NCBI RefSeq assembly: GCF_026723865.1
Contig: NZ_CP113529.1
Location: forward strand, 4,278,001-4,342,000
From: Mycobacterium sp. Aquia_216
GTDB lineage: Bacteria > Actinomycetota > Actinomycetes > Mycobacteriales > Mycobacteriaceae
Length of the DNA: 64,000 bases
Reading direction: 5' to 3'
Part shown: positions 8,485 through 18,094 of the stretch, one piece after another
Layout: each line of letters starts with the position of its first letter
Position numbering within the stretch: position 1 is the first letter of the stretch
The notes under the pieces: generated by a model
What the model saw: the letters and a program-made list of their open reading frames with translations, nothing else
Database searches by the model: none
Told to the model about the DNA's origin: nothing
Position numbers and translations under genes: made by a program

Positions 8485-9636
8485 TCACGGCCCCTGGTTG
8501 AACTGGTAGGGCGCAACGAGCGGGTTGCGCGCGGTGTAGGGGCTGGGCATCACCCCGAGGGTGCGACCCCACTGCATCTCGAGTTCAGTGAGATTGCCTT
8601 CCCATCGAGTGCCTGTGAAGAACGACGAATCGAGGCGACTCAGCGTCAAGTCGAAGATACCTGTCAGGTTCCCGTAGTCGCCGCGGATCCATTTGGCCAC
8701 AGGAGGTTTCGAGAACAAAGGCACCGTGAGGTAGTCCAGGCTACGGGTTAGCGCGATGCCGGAATTAGCCAACGATTTCAAGACTGGGCCGAGATCGCCG
8801 AGTTCCTTGATCAGGTTGTCCTTGGATTGCTCCAAAACGTCCGAACCAGGGTTGCTGGCATTGCCAAATTGATCAAGGGCCTCGCCAAGTTTGTCGCGCT
8901 CGTTATTCAGAACCGCCAACGCATCCGGAATGGTCTTCAGCGCCCTGTCGAGAACCGGCTTGTGTTCCGCGAATTGGCCGACCAAGTTGTTGAAGCTGTC
9001 CAATGCTTGGATGATGTCATTTTTTTGGTCATCGAGGTAGGCGGTGAACTTATCCAGTTGTCCGATCAGGCTTCTCAGGTCTTGTTCCCGACCCGTAAAC
9101 GCGGTACTCAACGCCCGGGTGATGTCTTGGAGCTGACCCAAACCGCCGCCGTTGAGCACGAGCGATAAGGCGCCCAGCGACTGCTCGGTGGTCGGGTAAC
9201 CACTGGACGACGCCAATGAGATCACCGATCCGTCACGCAAGCGGCCCTCCGGCGCGACACCAGGGGGTGGGGAAAGTTCGATATGCAGCGTGCCTAGCAG
9301 GCTTGTCTGACCGATCGTGGCCGTCGCATTTGCCGGGAGTTTGGCGTCAGGTTCGATCTTCATGGTGACTAGCGCGTGCCAGCCCTGACGTTCGACCTTG
9401 GCCACGTTGCCGATCACCACATTGTTCAGTTCGACACGCGAATTCTCCTTGAGGTTCTGCACATCCGGCATCTGCGCCTGGATCGTGTAGGACCCCGAGC
9501 CCTCCCCCGCCCGGCCCGGCAGCGGAAGGGAGTTAGCGCCCCGGAAGCCCCGGAGCGCACCACAACCCGAAGCTGTGGCTACGGCCACCGTGATGAGGAG
9601 CAGCACGCCACAACGGCGCCAGGTACTGGAGCTCAC
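8485..9636 (-). CDS. MCE-family lipoprotein, MceE position
   Basis: The 383-residue protein has a lipoprotein signal with Cys at 25 (VATASGC), marking the E position, where one MCE subunit per operon is lipidated (LprK in mce1). An MCE domain follows (VQNLKENSRVELNNVVIGNVAKVE, LLGTLHIELSPPPG), then a long helical region (LTRSLDYLTVPLFSKPP). The GTG start overlaps the mceD stop (GTGA). It is thought to sit in the inner membrane and form part of the hexameric or tubular lipid channel. Confidence 0.9.
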   Translation of the reverse strand: MSSSTWRRCGVLLLITVAVATASGCGALRGFRGANSLPLPGRAGEGSGSYTIQAQMPDVQNLKENSRVELNNVVIGNVAKVERQGWHALVTMKIEPDAKLPANATATIGQTSLLGTLHIELSPPPGVAPEGRLRDGSVISLASSSGYPTTEQSLGALSLVLNGGGLGQLQDITRALSTAFTGREQDLRSLIGQLDKFTAYLDDQKNDIIQALDSFNNLVGQFAEHKPVLDRALKTIPDALAVLNNERDKLGEALDQFGNASNPGSDVLEQSKDNLIKELGDLGPVLKSLANSGIALTRSLDYLTVPLFSKPPVAKWIRGDYGNLTGIFDLTLSRLDSSFFTGTRWEGNLTELEMQWGRTLGVMPSPYTARNPLVAPYQFNQGP

Positions 9637-11027
9637 CGCCCGCCTCCTACGTCTCCCATGTTTTCCACGGCACTCGGCAACATCATCGAACGCAGGCCGC
9701 TGGCCGGATCGACAGGGAGCGGGTTTGCCGGTTTGGCCGGTACGTAGGGCGCGTTCGTGTTGATCATCCCGTTTCCGAAGAAGTTGAAGATCTCATTCGC
9801 GGGCGGCAGCGGGCCTTCGGGATCCGGCACCCTGCGGAACGCCTCCGTCGGCGCGGGGCCCGACGGCGGAATGTAGTCCGGCCGCAGCCAGTCTTCGCTG
9901 TACGTGACCTCGTTGGGTCGCGCCGATTGCCCGACGAATGGGTTCAATCCCAGCGGCAAGAAATTGGCCTGACGGTTCTTGATGATCGGCGCCATGTATT
10001 GCACACAACGTTTCGCGGATTGCTCGGCGCCCAGCCTCGATGCCGCCTGCACCGCCGAACACAAGAACTGCAGTGGATTGGCGAAGTTCTGCAACGCCAG
10101 CGCGCCGGTGAATGCACCCTGCGACGGCTGATAGATGTTCAAAACGTTCTGAAATACGTTGGGGCCCAGGTGCAGCGCCTGCTTGACGTCATCGAGACTC
10201 TGCACCAGTGCGTCGGTCAACTCCGCCAGCTTGTCCGACGTAACGCCCAGCGTCTCACGATTGTCGTTGACGAAGTCGATGATCGGATCGATGTTGTCGT
10301 TGAGAACCTTCATATACGGGCCGATCTGGTTGTCGGCCAACGCCGCCGACACCGCGTTCAGGTTTTGGTTGAGCTGACGAAGCAGTCCGCCGCTGTCCCG
10401 CAGCGCATGCACCAGTGCCGCCAGGTTCTTGAATGATCCGAACAGGTCGCCGCTGTGGTCGGCGAGCGCCGAAACCGCCTGGGACAGATGGACTATGGCC
10501 TCTCGGATATCCCCGCCCTGGCCGCGCAGGTTGTTGGCCGCGGTATCGATGAACTCCCCCAATGTACTGACACCACCGGGTTGCGTGGGCTGCAGGACGT
10601 CGGTGAGCTTCTCGAGCTGCGCGCGCAAATCATCCCACTCCACCGGGACAGCGGTGCGAGACAGCGGCAGCACCGTGCCGTTGGTCATCGCCGGGCCGCC
10701 CGTGTAGGCGGGGGTCAGTTGGAGGGCCCGCACCGTCACCAATGACGGCGACAGCACCACCGCTTTGGCGTCGGCGGGCACCTTGTACTTGGCGTCGTAC
10801 CAGAATGAAACCTTGACTCGGTCGGGCTGCGGTTCGATCTTCTCGATCTTGCCGACCGATACGCCGAGGATCACCACGTCGTCGCCGACGAAGATCCCGT
10901 TGGCGTTGTCGAAGTATCCGACGACATTTGTACGGTCGCTCCGCGACCACATCCAGGTCGCCGCCCCGCCCATGAGCGCCAGCACCAACACCGACACCAA
11001 GATGATTCGTGACTTGCGGGATTTCAC
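9633..11027 (-). CDS. MCE-family protein, MceD position
   Basis: The frame extends far upstream through mceC, but the GTG at 11027 overlaps the mceC stop as GTGA and is followed at once by KSRKSRIILVSVLVLALMGG, a normal short tail plus membrane anchor. The start is therefore placed there, giving 464 residues. The MCE domain is at about 35-115 (GDDVVILGVSVGKIEKIEPQPD), followed by a helical domain and a Pro-rich C-terminus. It has the role of a lipid-conduit subunit. Confidence 0.9.
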   Translation of the reverse strand: MKSRKSRIILVSVLVLALMGGAATWMWSRSDRTNVVGYFDNANGIFVGDDVVILGVSVGKIEKIEPQPDRVKVSFWYDAKYKVPADAKAVVLSPSLVTVRALQLTPAYTGGPAMTNGTVLPLSRTAVPVEWDDLRAQLEKLTDVLQPTQPGGVSTLGEFIDTAANNLRGQGGDIREAIVHLSQAVSALADHSGDLFGSFKNLAALVHALRDSGGLLRQLNQNLNAVSAALADNQIGPYMKVLNDNIDPIIDFVNDNRETLGVTSDKLAELTDALVQSLDDVKQALHLGPNVFQNVLNIYQPSQGAFTGALALQNFANPLQFLCSAVQAASRLGAEQSAKRCVQYMAPIIKNRQANFLPLGLNPFVGQSARPNEVTYSEDWLRPDYIPPSGPAPTEAFRRVPDPEGPLPPANEIFNFFGNGMINTNAPYVPAKPANPLPVDPASGLRSMMLPSAVENMGDVGGGR

Positions 11028-12451
11028 TGTTGACCCCCTTGACCCGGTTGCCCGGGACCAGGCCGGGGACCGAAGGACTCGGACGGCGCGATCACGGGCG
11101 CCTGGCCCGGCGGTATTTGACCGGGCGCGGGCTGCTGGATCGGGCCCACCGACGCGTTGCCTGGCCCCGGTCCAAGTGCCGGCGGCCCGGGCGGTGCCCC
11201 GCCCACCGGCGGCGCCGGGGGTTCGGGCCGAAGTGGATAACAGCCAGGGGCTCCTGGCCTGCCCGGCACACTGCACGGTTGGTCACCGGGGTTACCCGTG
11301 ATGGCGTCGGGAAGGTTCAAGCGCGGGTCACCGCCCTGACCGGTACGCGGGTACGGCATCGGCAACGGAGGCGTGGCCGGCTGGCCGGTCTGCGGATCGG
11401 TGAGCTGCGAGGGCACCAACGTCGCGGGATCCAACCCGAGGTCGGAGAACGCGGAGTCGATGAACGGCTGCACGAACTGTCCCGGCAGCAGGTTGACAAT
11501 GTACGCCTTGAAGAACGGCCCCGAGGCCACCGCTTCGCCCAGCGCGAGCGCGAAACTGTTGAGCCCTTTGAGCGCCTCCTGGATGCGCGCCTTGCGGTTG
11601 TTGAGCAGCCCGAGCACCCCGTTGAGTTTCTCCAGCGTGGGTTTCAGTGTTGTGTGGTTGTCGTCGACGACTTTCACCAGCGCTCGGACGATGTTGGTGT
11701 TGTCGTTGAAGATTGTGTCCAGGTAGCGATCCTCAGCTTTAAGCCGAGCCAGCAGCAGGTTGGTGTCGCCGACGAGGTTGACTATCTGCTCACTGCGATC
11801 GCCGAGGACCTTCGTCACTTTTGCGGCGTTGCTGAGCAGGTTCCGCAGCTCTTTGTCGCGCTCATCCAGAGTCTGGGCGAACCGGGCCACTCCCTCCGCC
11901 GCCGCCTTGACTTGCGGTGGGGTCCCACTGAATTCATGGGCCACCACGGAAAGTGCGGTCGACAGCTGGTCGGTATTCAACTTGGCGACCGTCTTCGAGA
12001 GGTCGCCCAGCACGTCGGGCAGCTGATAAGCCGACGTCGTCCGCTCCAGCGGTATCGGGCCGGTGAGCGGACGATCGCCTCGCGGGGTGAGCTCGATGAG
12101 CTTGCTACCCAGGAGTGTCTTCAATTTGACCGACGCCTCGGTGCGATCGCCGAGCCGTATGTCGCCGGGAATACGGAAATTGACCACGACCTTCGGTCCA
12201 TCCAGGCCCACCGACGACACCAGCCCGACGCGGGCACCCGAGACCTCGACGACGCTGTTGGTCTCCAGCCCACCGGCCTCGGCGAAATACGCCGTGTATT
12301 CCTTGTCGCCGGTGAGGAAGGTCAGCTTGTCGTAATTCAGCGATATGAATATCGCCAGAGCCACGACGGCCATACCGATGATGCCGATTTTATAGGGGTT
12401 GCGTTCGGAGAATTGCTTCGTCTCGAAGAGGCGTTGGTATGCACGTTTCAT
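11024..12451 (-). CDS. MCE-family protein, MceC position
   Basis: The 475-residue protein carries a short basic start (MKRAYQRLFETKQFSERNP), a membrane anchor, an MCE domain (TNSVVEVSGARVGLVSSVGLDG, KLKTLLGSKLIELTPRG) and a helical region. The tail of about 110 residues is extremely rich in Pro and Gly (PAPGQIPPGQAP type), as in other C and D subunits. ATG at 12451 overlaps the mceB stop as ATGA; a GTG four codons earlier (12463) is also possible. Confidence 0.9.
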   Translation of the reverse strand: MKRAYQRLFETKQFSERNPYKIGIIGMAVVALAIFISLNYDKLTFLTGDKEYTAYFAEAGGLETNSVVEVSGARVGLVSSVGLDGPKVVVNFRIPGDIRLGDRTEASVKLKTLLGSKLIELTPRGDRPLTGPIPLERTTSAYQLPDVLGDLSKTVAKLNTDQLSTALSVVAHEFSGTPPQVKAAAEGVARFAQTLDERDKELRNLLSNAAKVTKVLGDRSEQIVNLVGDTNLLLARLKAEDRYLDTIFNDNTNIVRALVKVVDDNHTTLKPTLEKLNGVLGLLNNRKARIQEALKGLNSFALALGEAVASGPFFKAYIVNLLPGQFVQPFIDSAFSDLGLDPATLVPSQLTDPQTGQPATPPLPMPYPRTGQGGDPRLNLPDAITGNPGDQPCSVPGRPGAPGCYPLRPEPPAPPVGGAPPGPPALGPGPGNASVGPIQQPAPGQIPPGQAPVIAPSESFGPRPGPGQPGQGGQQ

Positions 12452-13476
12452 TTCGGGGTGCACCTACCCGAACGCTGGCTGGCCAGCGTGATGTACGTGG
12501 GCTGCCCGTTCTTGCCGTTGACCTTCAGGATCAAGTCACACAGATAGAAGGTGAAAAAGTCGCCGTACAGGCCCTCTCTGCCGATGATCCGGTAATCGTC
12601 GGGCAGCGTATTGATCAGGTTGTCGACGAAGTCCTTGTCGGCCATGATGGTTCCGGCGACGCGACCCCCTTCGTCCACCACTGGTTTGAGCGGAGCGCGG
12701 GCAGCCTCCAAAACGTCGTTGCCCGCCCTGAAGAGCCTTGCGGCGCCCTTGAAACCGTTCGCGAGGTCGTTTCTTCGATCACCGAGCGTTTTGCTCAGAG
12801 TCGATAGCGAGTCCACCGCCTTTGCGACCTGTTTGTCCTGATCGCCAGCCGAGGCGAGCACTGTATTCAGATTCTTGATGAGCTGCCCAAACAACTGGTC
12901 ACGGTCCGCCAGGGTCCCGGTGACCGCGGCGGCCTGAGTCAGCACCGATCCGATCGTCGCGCCCTGGCCCTGCAACGCCTGTATCAACTGCCCGCTCAGC
13001 GCATTGACCTGATCGGGGTCGAGGGACCGGAACAGAGGCCGTAATCCCCCGATCAACGCGTCCAGATCCAGCGCCGGTTGGGTGCGGCTCAACGGGATGG
13101 TTGCCCCGGGGTTGAGTTTCTTGACGCCGCCCGCACCTTCCTCCAGGGCGAGGAATCGGCCCCCAAAGAGGTCGTCGTACCGGACAACCGCCCTGCTCCC
13201 CTCGGTAAGCATCACCGACTTGTCTGCAGTGAACTCGACCCGCACCGTGGAATCGGGCTGCACGGCAACCGCCTTGACCTTGCCTACTTCGACGCCCGCG
13301 ATGCGCACGAAATTGTTTTCGCGCAGCCCCGACACGTTGGCGAAAACCGCGTTGTAGTTGTTCGACTCCTCAAAACGGAATTGGCCGAAAACGGCAAGCA
13401 GCAAAGCGATGCCCAACGAACACACGGTGGCGTAGATGGCAAACCGCACCAGTATGCCTCGGAAGTTGTTGCGCAA
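12448..13476 (-). CDS. MCE-family protein, MceB position
   Basis: The 342-residue product has an N-terminal anchor (FAIYATVCSLGIALLLAVFGQF), then an MCE domain with RENNFVRIAGVEVGKVKAV and RYDDLFGGRFLALEEG, and a helical region. Unlike C, D and F it lacks a long Pro-rich tail, which is usual for B subunits. The start is TTG at 13476, with GAAAGGCG 5-8 bases upstream. A gap of 33 bases separates it from mceA. Confidence 0.9.
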   Translation of the reverse strand: MRNNFRGILVRFAIYATVCSLGIALLLAVFGQFRFEESNNYNAVFANVSGLRENNFVRIAGVEVGKVKAVAVQPDSTVRVEFTADKSVMLTEGSRAVVRYDDLFGGRFLALEEGAGGVKKLNPGATIPLSRTQPALDLDALIGGLRPLFRSLDPDQVNALSGQLIQALQGQGATIGSVLTQAAAVTGTLADRDQLFGQLIKNLNTVLASAGDQDKQVAKAVDSLSTLSKTLGDRRNDLANGFKGAARLFRAGNDVLEAARAPLKPVVDEGGRVAGTIMADKDFVDNLINTLPDDYRIIGREGLYGDFFTFYLCDLILKVNGKNGQPTYITLASQRSGRCTPK

Positions 13477-13509
13477 TGTTCGCCTTTCTTGGACGTGGAT
13501 CGGGGTGCG

Positions 13510-14922
13510 CTAGCGGGGCTTGGGCGGCGTTCCTGGATAGGGCGGCACGAATGGCTCAGAACCGGCCGGCGGCTTGCCCATGCCCGGATCCCGCGGCCGG
13601 CCCGCGGGCGGAGCCGGAGGCAGACCCGGAAACAGCGGCGTGCCATCCGGCGCGTATCGCTGCGCGCCATAGGGCGGCGCCCCGGGGTAGGGCACCGGGC
13701 CAGGCGCCGGACCTCCCTCGTCCTTCAGGGTCGGCGGCAGCGGTGTCCCACGAGTGCTCGGCGAGTAGAGGGCGTAGCCGGGGAATCCGACGCCCGGATT
13801 CGGCCGCACGTCCATACCGGGGCCGAACCCGGAGTTGGTGATCAGGTATCGCTGCGGGAAGTTCTTCTCGACGTCGGGCAGCGAACCACAGCTCGGCGTT
13901 CCGCCTGGCCCGCCCTTGACGTCCACGACGGGCAGGTTGTCCGGATATCTGTAGGTATCGTCGCCGAAAAGCAGGCCGGCATCGGCGAGGAACGACCGCC
14001 CGTTGAACGTAAAGGCATCGGCGTAGCCGCGATCCATGACGAGCTTGGCGCCGAGGAAAGTACAGGTGAGCTCTGGGTTGTATTTCATCAACAACCGCGT
14101 CGTCGGCTCGAGCACTTTGATCAGATGGATGAGGTTTGTGGTGTTGGCCGGGTTGAACAATTTGTTACCACTCCGGCCAAGCCCCGCAAGGGTGACCAGA
14201 GCGAAATCAAGGTCTTTAGATTGTCTGATGATCGTGGTACTGACGTCGGCCCCGGCATCCAGCACGGTCACCAAACTCTGCGCCGCACCCGCGTAGGTGT
14301 CACTGAACTCACCGAACGCGCGCCAGTCGGACCGCAGCAACTCGCTGCGGGGATTGACCTCCATCAGCACCTGATTGAAATCGGTGATGGCCTGGCCGAT
14401 GGCTTCACCCTTACCGCGAAACCCTTCCGCCAGCGCCGACACCACCGCGTTGATCTTGGCGGGATCGATCTGGTTGAGCACGCTGACCAGATCCTTGAGC
14501 ACCGTGTTCGATTCGATGCTCACCTTGTTCGTGGTCAACACCGCCCCCGCCGTGAGGCGTTTGCGGCTCGGGTCCGGCGGAGGGCGCAGATCGACGTATT
14601 TGGCACCGAAGACGGTCGGCGAACTTATCTGGGCTTCGACGTTGGCCGGAATGTAGCGCAACTGGCTGGGATTCAGCTCCAGCCCGAGAGTCGCGCCATT
14701 CTTTGGGTCGATCGATGAAACCCGCCCGACTTCCACGCCGCGATACTTGACGACCGCGTTGACATCCATGACCAGACCCGCCCGATCGGACACGAGGGTC
14801 ACATCGGCGTAGTCGACGAAGTCTCTTTTAAAGGCCATCACCGATAGCGGGATTGCCGCGACAATCAACACAACCAGAATCAGCGCATACCAACCCGCAT
14901 GCAGCGCGCGTGTCTTTTTCAT
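13510..14922 (-). CDS. MCE-family protein, MceA position
   Basis: The 470-residue protein is the first MCE subunit of the operon. It has an anchor (WYALILVVLIVAAIPLSVMAF), an MCE domain with DVNAVVKYRGVEVGRVSSI and SSPTVFGAKYVDLRPP, a helical region, and a Pro/Gly-rich tail. A subunits define the paralogous group in M. tuberculosis (Mce1A to Mce4A), where Mce1 moves fatty or mycolic acids and Mce4 moves cholesterol. The sequence read here does not let me assign it to a numbered operon. It starts 5 bases after the yrbE-B stop. Confidence 0.9.
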   Translation of the reverse strand: MKKTRALHAGWYALILVVLIVAAIPLSVMAFKRDFVDYADVTLVSDRAGLVMDVNAVVKYRGVEVGRVSSIDPKNGATLGLELNPSQLRYIPANVEAQISSPTVFGAKYVDLRPPPDPSRKRLTAGAVLTTNKVSIESNTVLKDLVSVLNQIDPAKINAVVSALAEGFRGKGEAIGQAITDFNQVLMEVNPRSELLRSDWRAFGEFSDTYAGAAQSLVTVLDAGADVSTTIIRQSKDLDFALVTLAGLGRSGNKLFNPANTTNLIHLIKVLEPTTRLLMKYNPELTCTFLGAKLVMDRGYADAFTFNGRSFLADAGLLFGDDTYRYPDNLPVVDVKGGPGGTPSCGSLPDVEKNFPQRYLITNSGFGPGMDVRPNPGVGFPGYALYSPSTRGTPLPPTLKDEGGPAPGPVPYPGAPPYGAQRYAPDGTPLFPGLPPAPPAGRPRDPGMGKPPAGSEPFVPPYPGTPPKPR

Positions 14923-14927
14923 CGTCG

Positions 14928-15791
14928 CTAACCCGACAGGTGGAAGTCGCCGGACTGCCCGTAGAGGACAAGGGACAGCACGAAGGTGAGGGTGATGGAC
15001 ACACCGATGGACGCCCGCACGGCGCGCCCGACCGCCTCACCGACACCTGCGGGCCCACCCGAGGCGGTGTAGCCGTAATAGGTGTGGATCAGCATGACGA
15101 TCACCGCCTGCACGGTGCATTCGAGCCCCGACACCAGGACGTCCCTGGGCAGCAGGAAGGTGTTGAAGTAGTGGTCGAAGCCGCCGGCTCCCTGGTGGTA
15201 GGTGATGAGCACGATGCTTCGAGTCGTAAAAACCGATCCGACAAAAGTGATGCAGTACAACGGCGGAACCACCAGGAGGCCACCCAACACGCGGGTCGTC
15301 ACCAGGTAGGGGATGGAACGGATGCCGATGACCTCCAGTGCGTCGATCTCCTCACTGATCCGCATCGCCCCGAGTTGCGCGGTCGCACCTGCACCGATGG
15401 TGGCCGCGAGGCCGTTGGCGACAATGAGCGGAAGCTGCAGGCGCACATTGGCGTATGCGGAGAAAAACCCCGCGATCGCGCCGACGCCGATGCTGCTGGC
15501 CTGGATGTAGCCGAAGATGCCGACGATGGCCGCCGCGCTGCCGGTCAACACAGCAAGGATCACTACCTCGCCACCGATCAGGGCAAGCGCACCTACGCCC
15601 AAGCTCATTTCGGAGACGACGCGCAATGTCTCCGACTTGTATTTGACGACGGTGCTGCGAATGGCAAGGAGGGCCTTGACGTAGAACTCCATTTGCTCGC
15701 CGAGCCGAGTCCAGCCGCTGGCCCAACCCCGCGCTGTGCGAGCCAGCCGCGGATACCGGGCGCTCACCACGGTCTTCGCGTCGGCGGTCAT
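14928..15791 (-). CDS. YrbE-family (MlaE-like) ABC permease, B subunit
   Basis: The 287-residue integral membrane protein has five or so helices and the signature stretch MRISEEIDALEVIGIRSIPYLVTTRVLGG, the conserved MlaE/YrbE coupling region that contacts the ATPase. LGAMRISEEIDALEV and the C-terminal ASGGPAGVGEAVGRAV motif (variant of the GGAxGVGxAV box) are both present. The ATG overlaps the previous stop as ATGA, so the two permease genes are co-translated. It pairs with the A subunit as the membrane part of a lipid importer. Confidence 0.93.
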   Translation of the reverse strand: MTADAKTVVSARYPRLARTARGWASGWTRLGEQMEFYVKALLAIRSTVVKYKSETLRVVSEMSLGVGALALIGGEVVILAVLTGSAAAIVGIFGYIQASSIGVGAIAGFFSAYANVRLQLPLIVANGLAATIGAGATAQLGAMRISEEIDALEVIGIRSIPYLVTTRVLGGLLVVPPLYCITFVGSVFTTRSIVLITYHQGAGGFDHYFNTFLLPRDVLVSGLECTVQAVIVMLIHTYYGYTASGGPAGVGEAVGRAVRASIGVSITLTFVLSLVLYGQSGDFHLSG

Positions 15792-16585
15792 GTCGCCAAC
15801 GTCTGTGTCGCGGTGACAACGCTGATGATGATGTTCGCGATCAGCAGCGCCATAAACGTGAACACCACGGTCTCGTTGACGGCGTTGCCGACTCCCTGCG
15901 GGCCGCCGCCGGCGGACATTCCCTTATAGCAGGCGATCAATCCGGCGAGCACACCGAAAACAGTGGCCTTGACGAAACTGACTATGACCGTGGGTCCGTT
16001 CGTGAGCAACGTAAGGCTCGACGCGAAGGCGCCGGGATTACCGTTCAGCGCGTAAATCGCGAACCCGTAGTCCGCGCTGAGTCCCGCGATGATCACGACG
16101 GCATTGATCAGATTGCCGGCGATAAGTAGGGCGGTCACCCGAGGCACCACCAGTCGGTGAATCGGATCGATGCCCAAGACCCGCATCGCGTCGATCTCTT
16201 CGCGGATAGTTCGGGAGCCCAAGTCGGCGCACATCGCCGTGGCAGCGGCACCGCTCAGAACGAACACCGTGGTCACTGGGCCGATCTGCGATACCGTCGC
16301 CAGCCCCGCGGCCGCGCCTGTGACGTCGCCCGCACCGAACGAGACCGTCGCGACGCCGAAGAGGAACACGACCATACCGTTGAAGGCAATCGATTGCGCG
16401 ACCGCTGGGAAGGTAGCGACCCGGGCAATGAACCAGCACTGCTCGACGACCTCGCGCCAGAAGAACGGTGGGTGGAATGCCTGAACCAAGGTGTCCAGCG
16501 CCAATGCAATGAAGCTGCCAACTTCGCGAACCGGTTTGTCCAGCGGCTTCTTGGCGAGCCCGATCAGTGGGGCATTCGAGACCAC
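15788..16585 (-). CDS. YrbE-family (MlaE-like) ABC permease, A subunit; first gene of the mce operon
   Basis: The 265-residue permease has several membrane helices and the signature SRTIREEIDAMRVLGIDPIHRLVVPRV, plus SAGGGPQGVGNAVNETVV near the C-terminus. The GTG at 16585 has AAGGGG 6 bases upstream and is preferred over a TTG two codons earlier (16591). No ATPase gene is in the cluster; in mycobacteria one shared Mkl/MceG ATPase, encoded elsewhere, energises all mce systems. The operon reads continuously from here to 5297 with overlaps or gaps of at most 33 bases. Confidence 0.93.
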   Translation of the reverse strand: MVSNAPLIGLAKKPLDKPVREVGSFIALALDTLVQAFHPPFFWREVVEQCWFIARVATFPAVAQSIAFNGMVVFLFGVATVSFGAGDVTGAAAGLATVSQIGPVTTVFVLSGAAATAMCADLGSRTIREEIDAMRVLGIDPIHRLVVPRVTALLIAGNLINAVVIIAGLSADYGFAIYALNGNPGAFASSLTLLTNGPTVIVSFVKATVFGVLAGLIACYKGMSAGGGPQGVGNAVNETVVFTFMALLIANIIISVVTATQTLAT

Positions 16586-17485
16586 TAACAACCCCTTCTA
16601 GTTTGCTCGGTGCGGGCAGGAAGGGCTGGCGCGAACTCGGCGCGGCAGGGCGAAAACGGGCCAGGTATGGCCGCCGCACATGCCCGCCGCACAGTCGCCG
16701 GATAGGAATACGCTGCTGGCGCTATGTCAATCTCCCCCATCCGTATCCATCTCCCTCGTGCGGCGATTTCCAGCTTCGAGGTGATGCGTGCCGGACCACA
16801 CTCTGAGTCTGATGTGTGCGGGACCACATTATGCAGCAACCAGACTCAAGTCAATACTTTTCTGTCCTTGTCGTCTCAAAACACACGCTAACGGGCATGG
16901 CCGCCGCCGTGGCTCAATCGACTTCCCCTGGCTTGCTTTAAATTTGGTGCACTCGCCGAGAGATTCTGAGCGCCCACCCAGGGAAGCGCGAGCGACTTTA
17001 AATATAGTGTTGCTTAACCAATATTTTATCAATATTAAAGACCGGGCGAAGCCTGCAAGGGAGGTGTCGGAGCGGTTTCCGGGGCGCGCCACCGGGGCCA
17101 ATGCTGGCGTGTCCGCCCTGGTCGCCGTGGTAGACCGAATGGTCTTCCGGTGGTCGGGTTTAGCGCCGCTATACCTTCAGATGCCGTGTCGGAAAAGTGA
17201 TCTCGCGATGCGTCGACGCACACAGAACTCATAGCCGCACGCCCTAAAGCGACCTGCCGATGCCGACGGCTCGTCCCGGCGGAGCCGCCGGAGCCAGCGG
17301 GCCACCTATTCGACGTACGCCTATCAACCTCCCGGATCGTGCGCGCTCGGGGTTGCGCTCGCATTCGATCCCGCAGTGATCCACCGTGGCGCAAGAAGCG
17401 ATCGACATCGCGACCGATCAATCGGGGGACCTACCGACAGCGGCACGCCGAAAGTGGATACCGGCAAGTCCACTACGCTGACGGC
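16586..17485. promoter_or_regulatory. 900-bp region upstream of the mce operon with inverted repeat and AT-rich segment
   Basis: No convincing gene is present on either strand. GAGTCTG (16805-16811) and CAGACTC (16841-16847) form an inverted repeat, and between them ATGTG and CACAT flank a GC-rich centre (about 16812-16829), a shape seen in GntR-type sites. An AT-rich block at about 16990-17040 holds AATATT repeats and, on the minus strand, TTGATA and TATATT boxes that could form the operon promoter, although their spacing (about 20) is long. No regulator gene lies beside the operon, unlike mce1 and mce3. Confidence 0.35.
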
Positions 17486-18094
17486 GTGCCATCGTTCGCC
17501 ATCCGCATCGCAGCGACTCTCACGGCCTGGTGCCTCGCGTTGCTCCTATCGTCGTGTAGTAGCTCGCCGTCTGGCGACCACGCACATTCCACCCGTAGCG
17601 ACGACAAGCCCGTGATCACCGGTGAACCCGCCGCCTATAACCCCGCCGACGTAGTTTTCGCGAACGACGCAACTGCGCGTGAGGAGCAAGGGATCAGTAT
17701 GTCGCGGCTAGTCCCCGATCATTCCAACAATCCCGACGTTGTCGCGTTCGCCGCCAAGACCACAGCAGCTCTGCAAGTGGACACGCAGGTTTTGAAAGCC
17801 TTGCGGGCGCAATGGAAAGAGAGCCAGGACAACCCAACCGGGACCAGCAGCTCCCCGACCGCGCAGAGTGACTCGGGCGATAACCCGACGCTCGCCAAGC
17901 TTGCATCGATGGGGGGCCCCGAGTTCGACACGCTCTGGCTGAATTCGATGATCAGTCTGTACCAGGCAACAATCGACCTCGCCAATGGCGAAGTCGCCAA
18001 TGGGAAGAACGTAGACGCGACAGGCGTGGCCAAGCAGATTGTCAAAGCGCGACAGGCCGACGTCGGCCAGATGCAGCAGCTCCTCGCCGCCTAA
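17486..18094 (+). CDS. DUF305-like lipoprotein with histidine motifs lost
   Basis: The 202-residue product has a lipoprotein signal with Cys at 24 (LLLSSC). The body follows the DUF305 pattern, with YNPADVVFANDATAREEQGISMS in place of the usual '...FxxxMIPHHxxAIxMA', and a second repeat GGPEFDTLWLNSMISLYQATIDLANGE in place of '...FLxxMIxHHxGAIxMA'. The HH pairs expected at both sites are absent, so metal binding is doubtful. The GTG start at 17486 has no Shine-Dalgarno but TACGCT at 17474-17479 sits 6 bases upstream, fitting a leaderless transcript. Function unknown. Confidence 0.7.
   Translation: MPSFAIRIAATLTAWCLALLLSSCSSSPSGDHAHSTRSDDKPVITGEPAAYNPADVVFANDATAREEQGISMSRLVPDHSNNPDVVAFAAKTTAALQVDTQVLKALRAQWKESQDNPTGTSSSPTAQSDSGDNPTLAKLASMGGPEFDTLWLNSMISLYQATIDLANGEVANGKNVDATGVAKQIVKARQADVGQMQQLLAA

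Noticed and set aside
13078..14718. 546-codon plus-strand frame
   Set aside because: It is the antisense shadow of mceA and mceB, which are intact on the minus strand.
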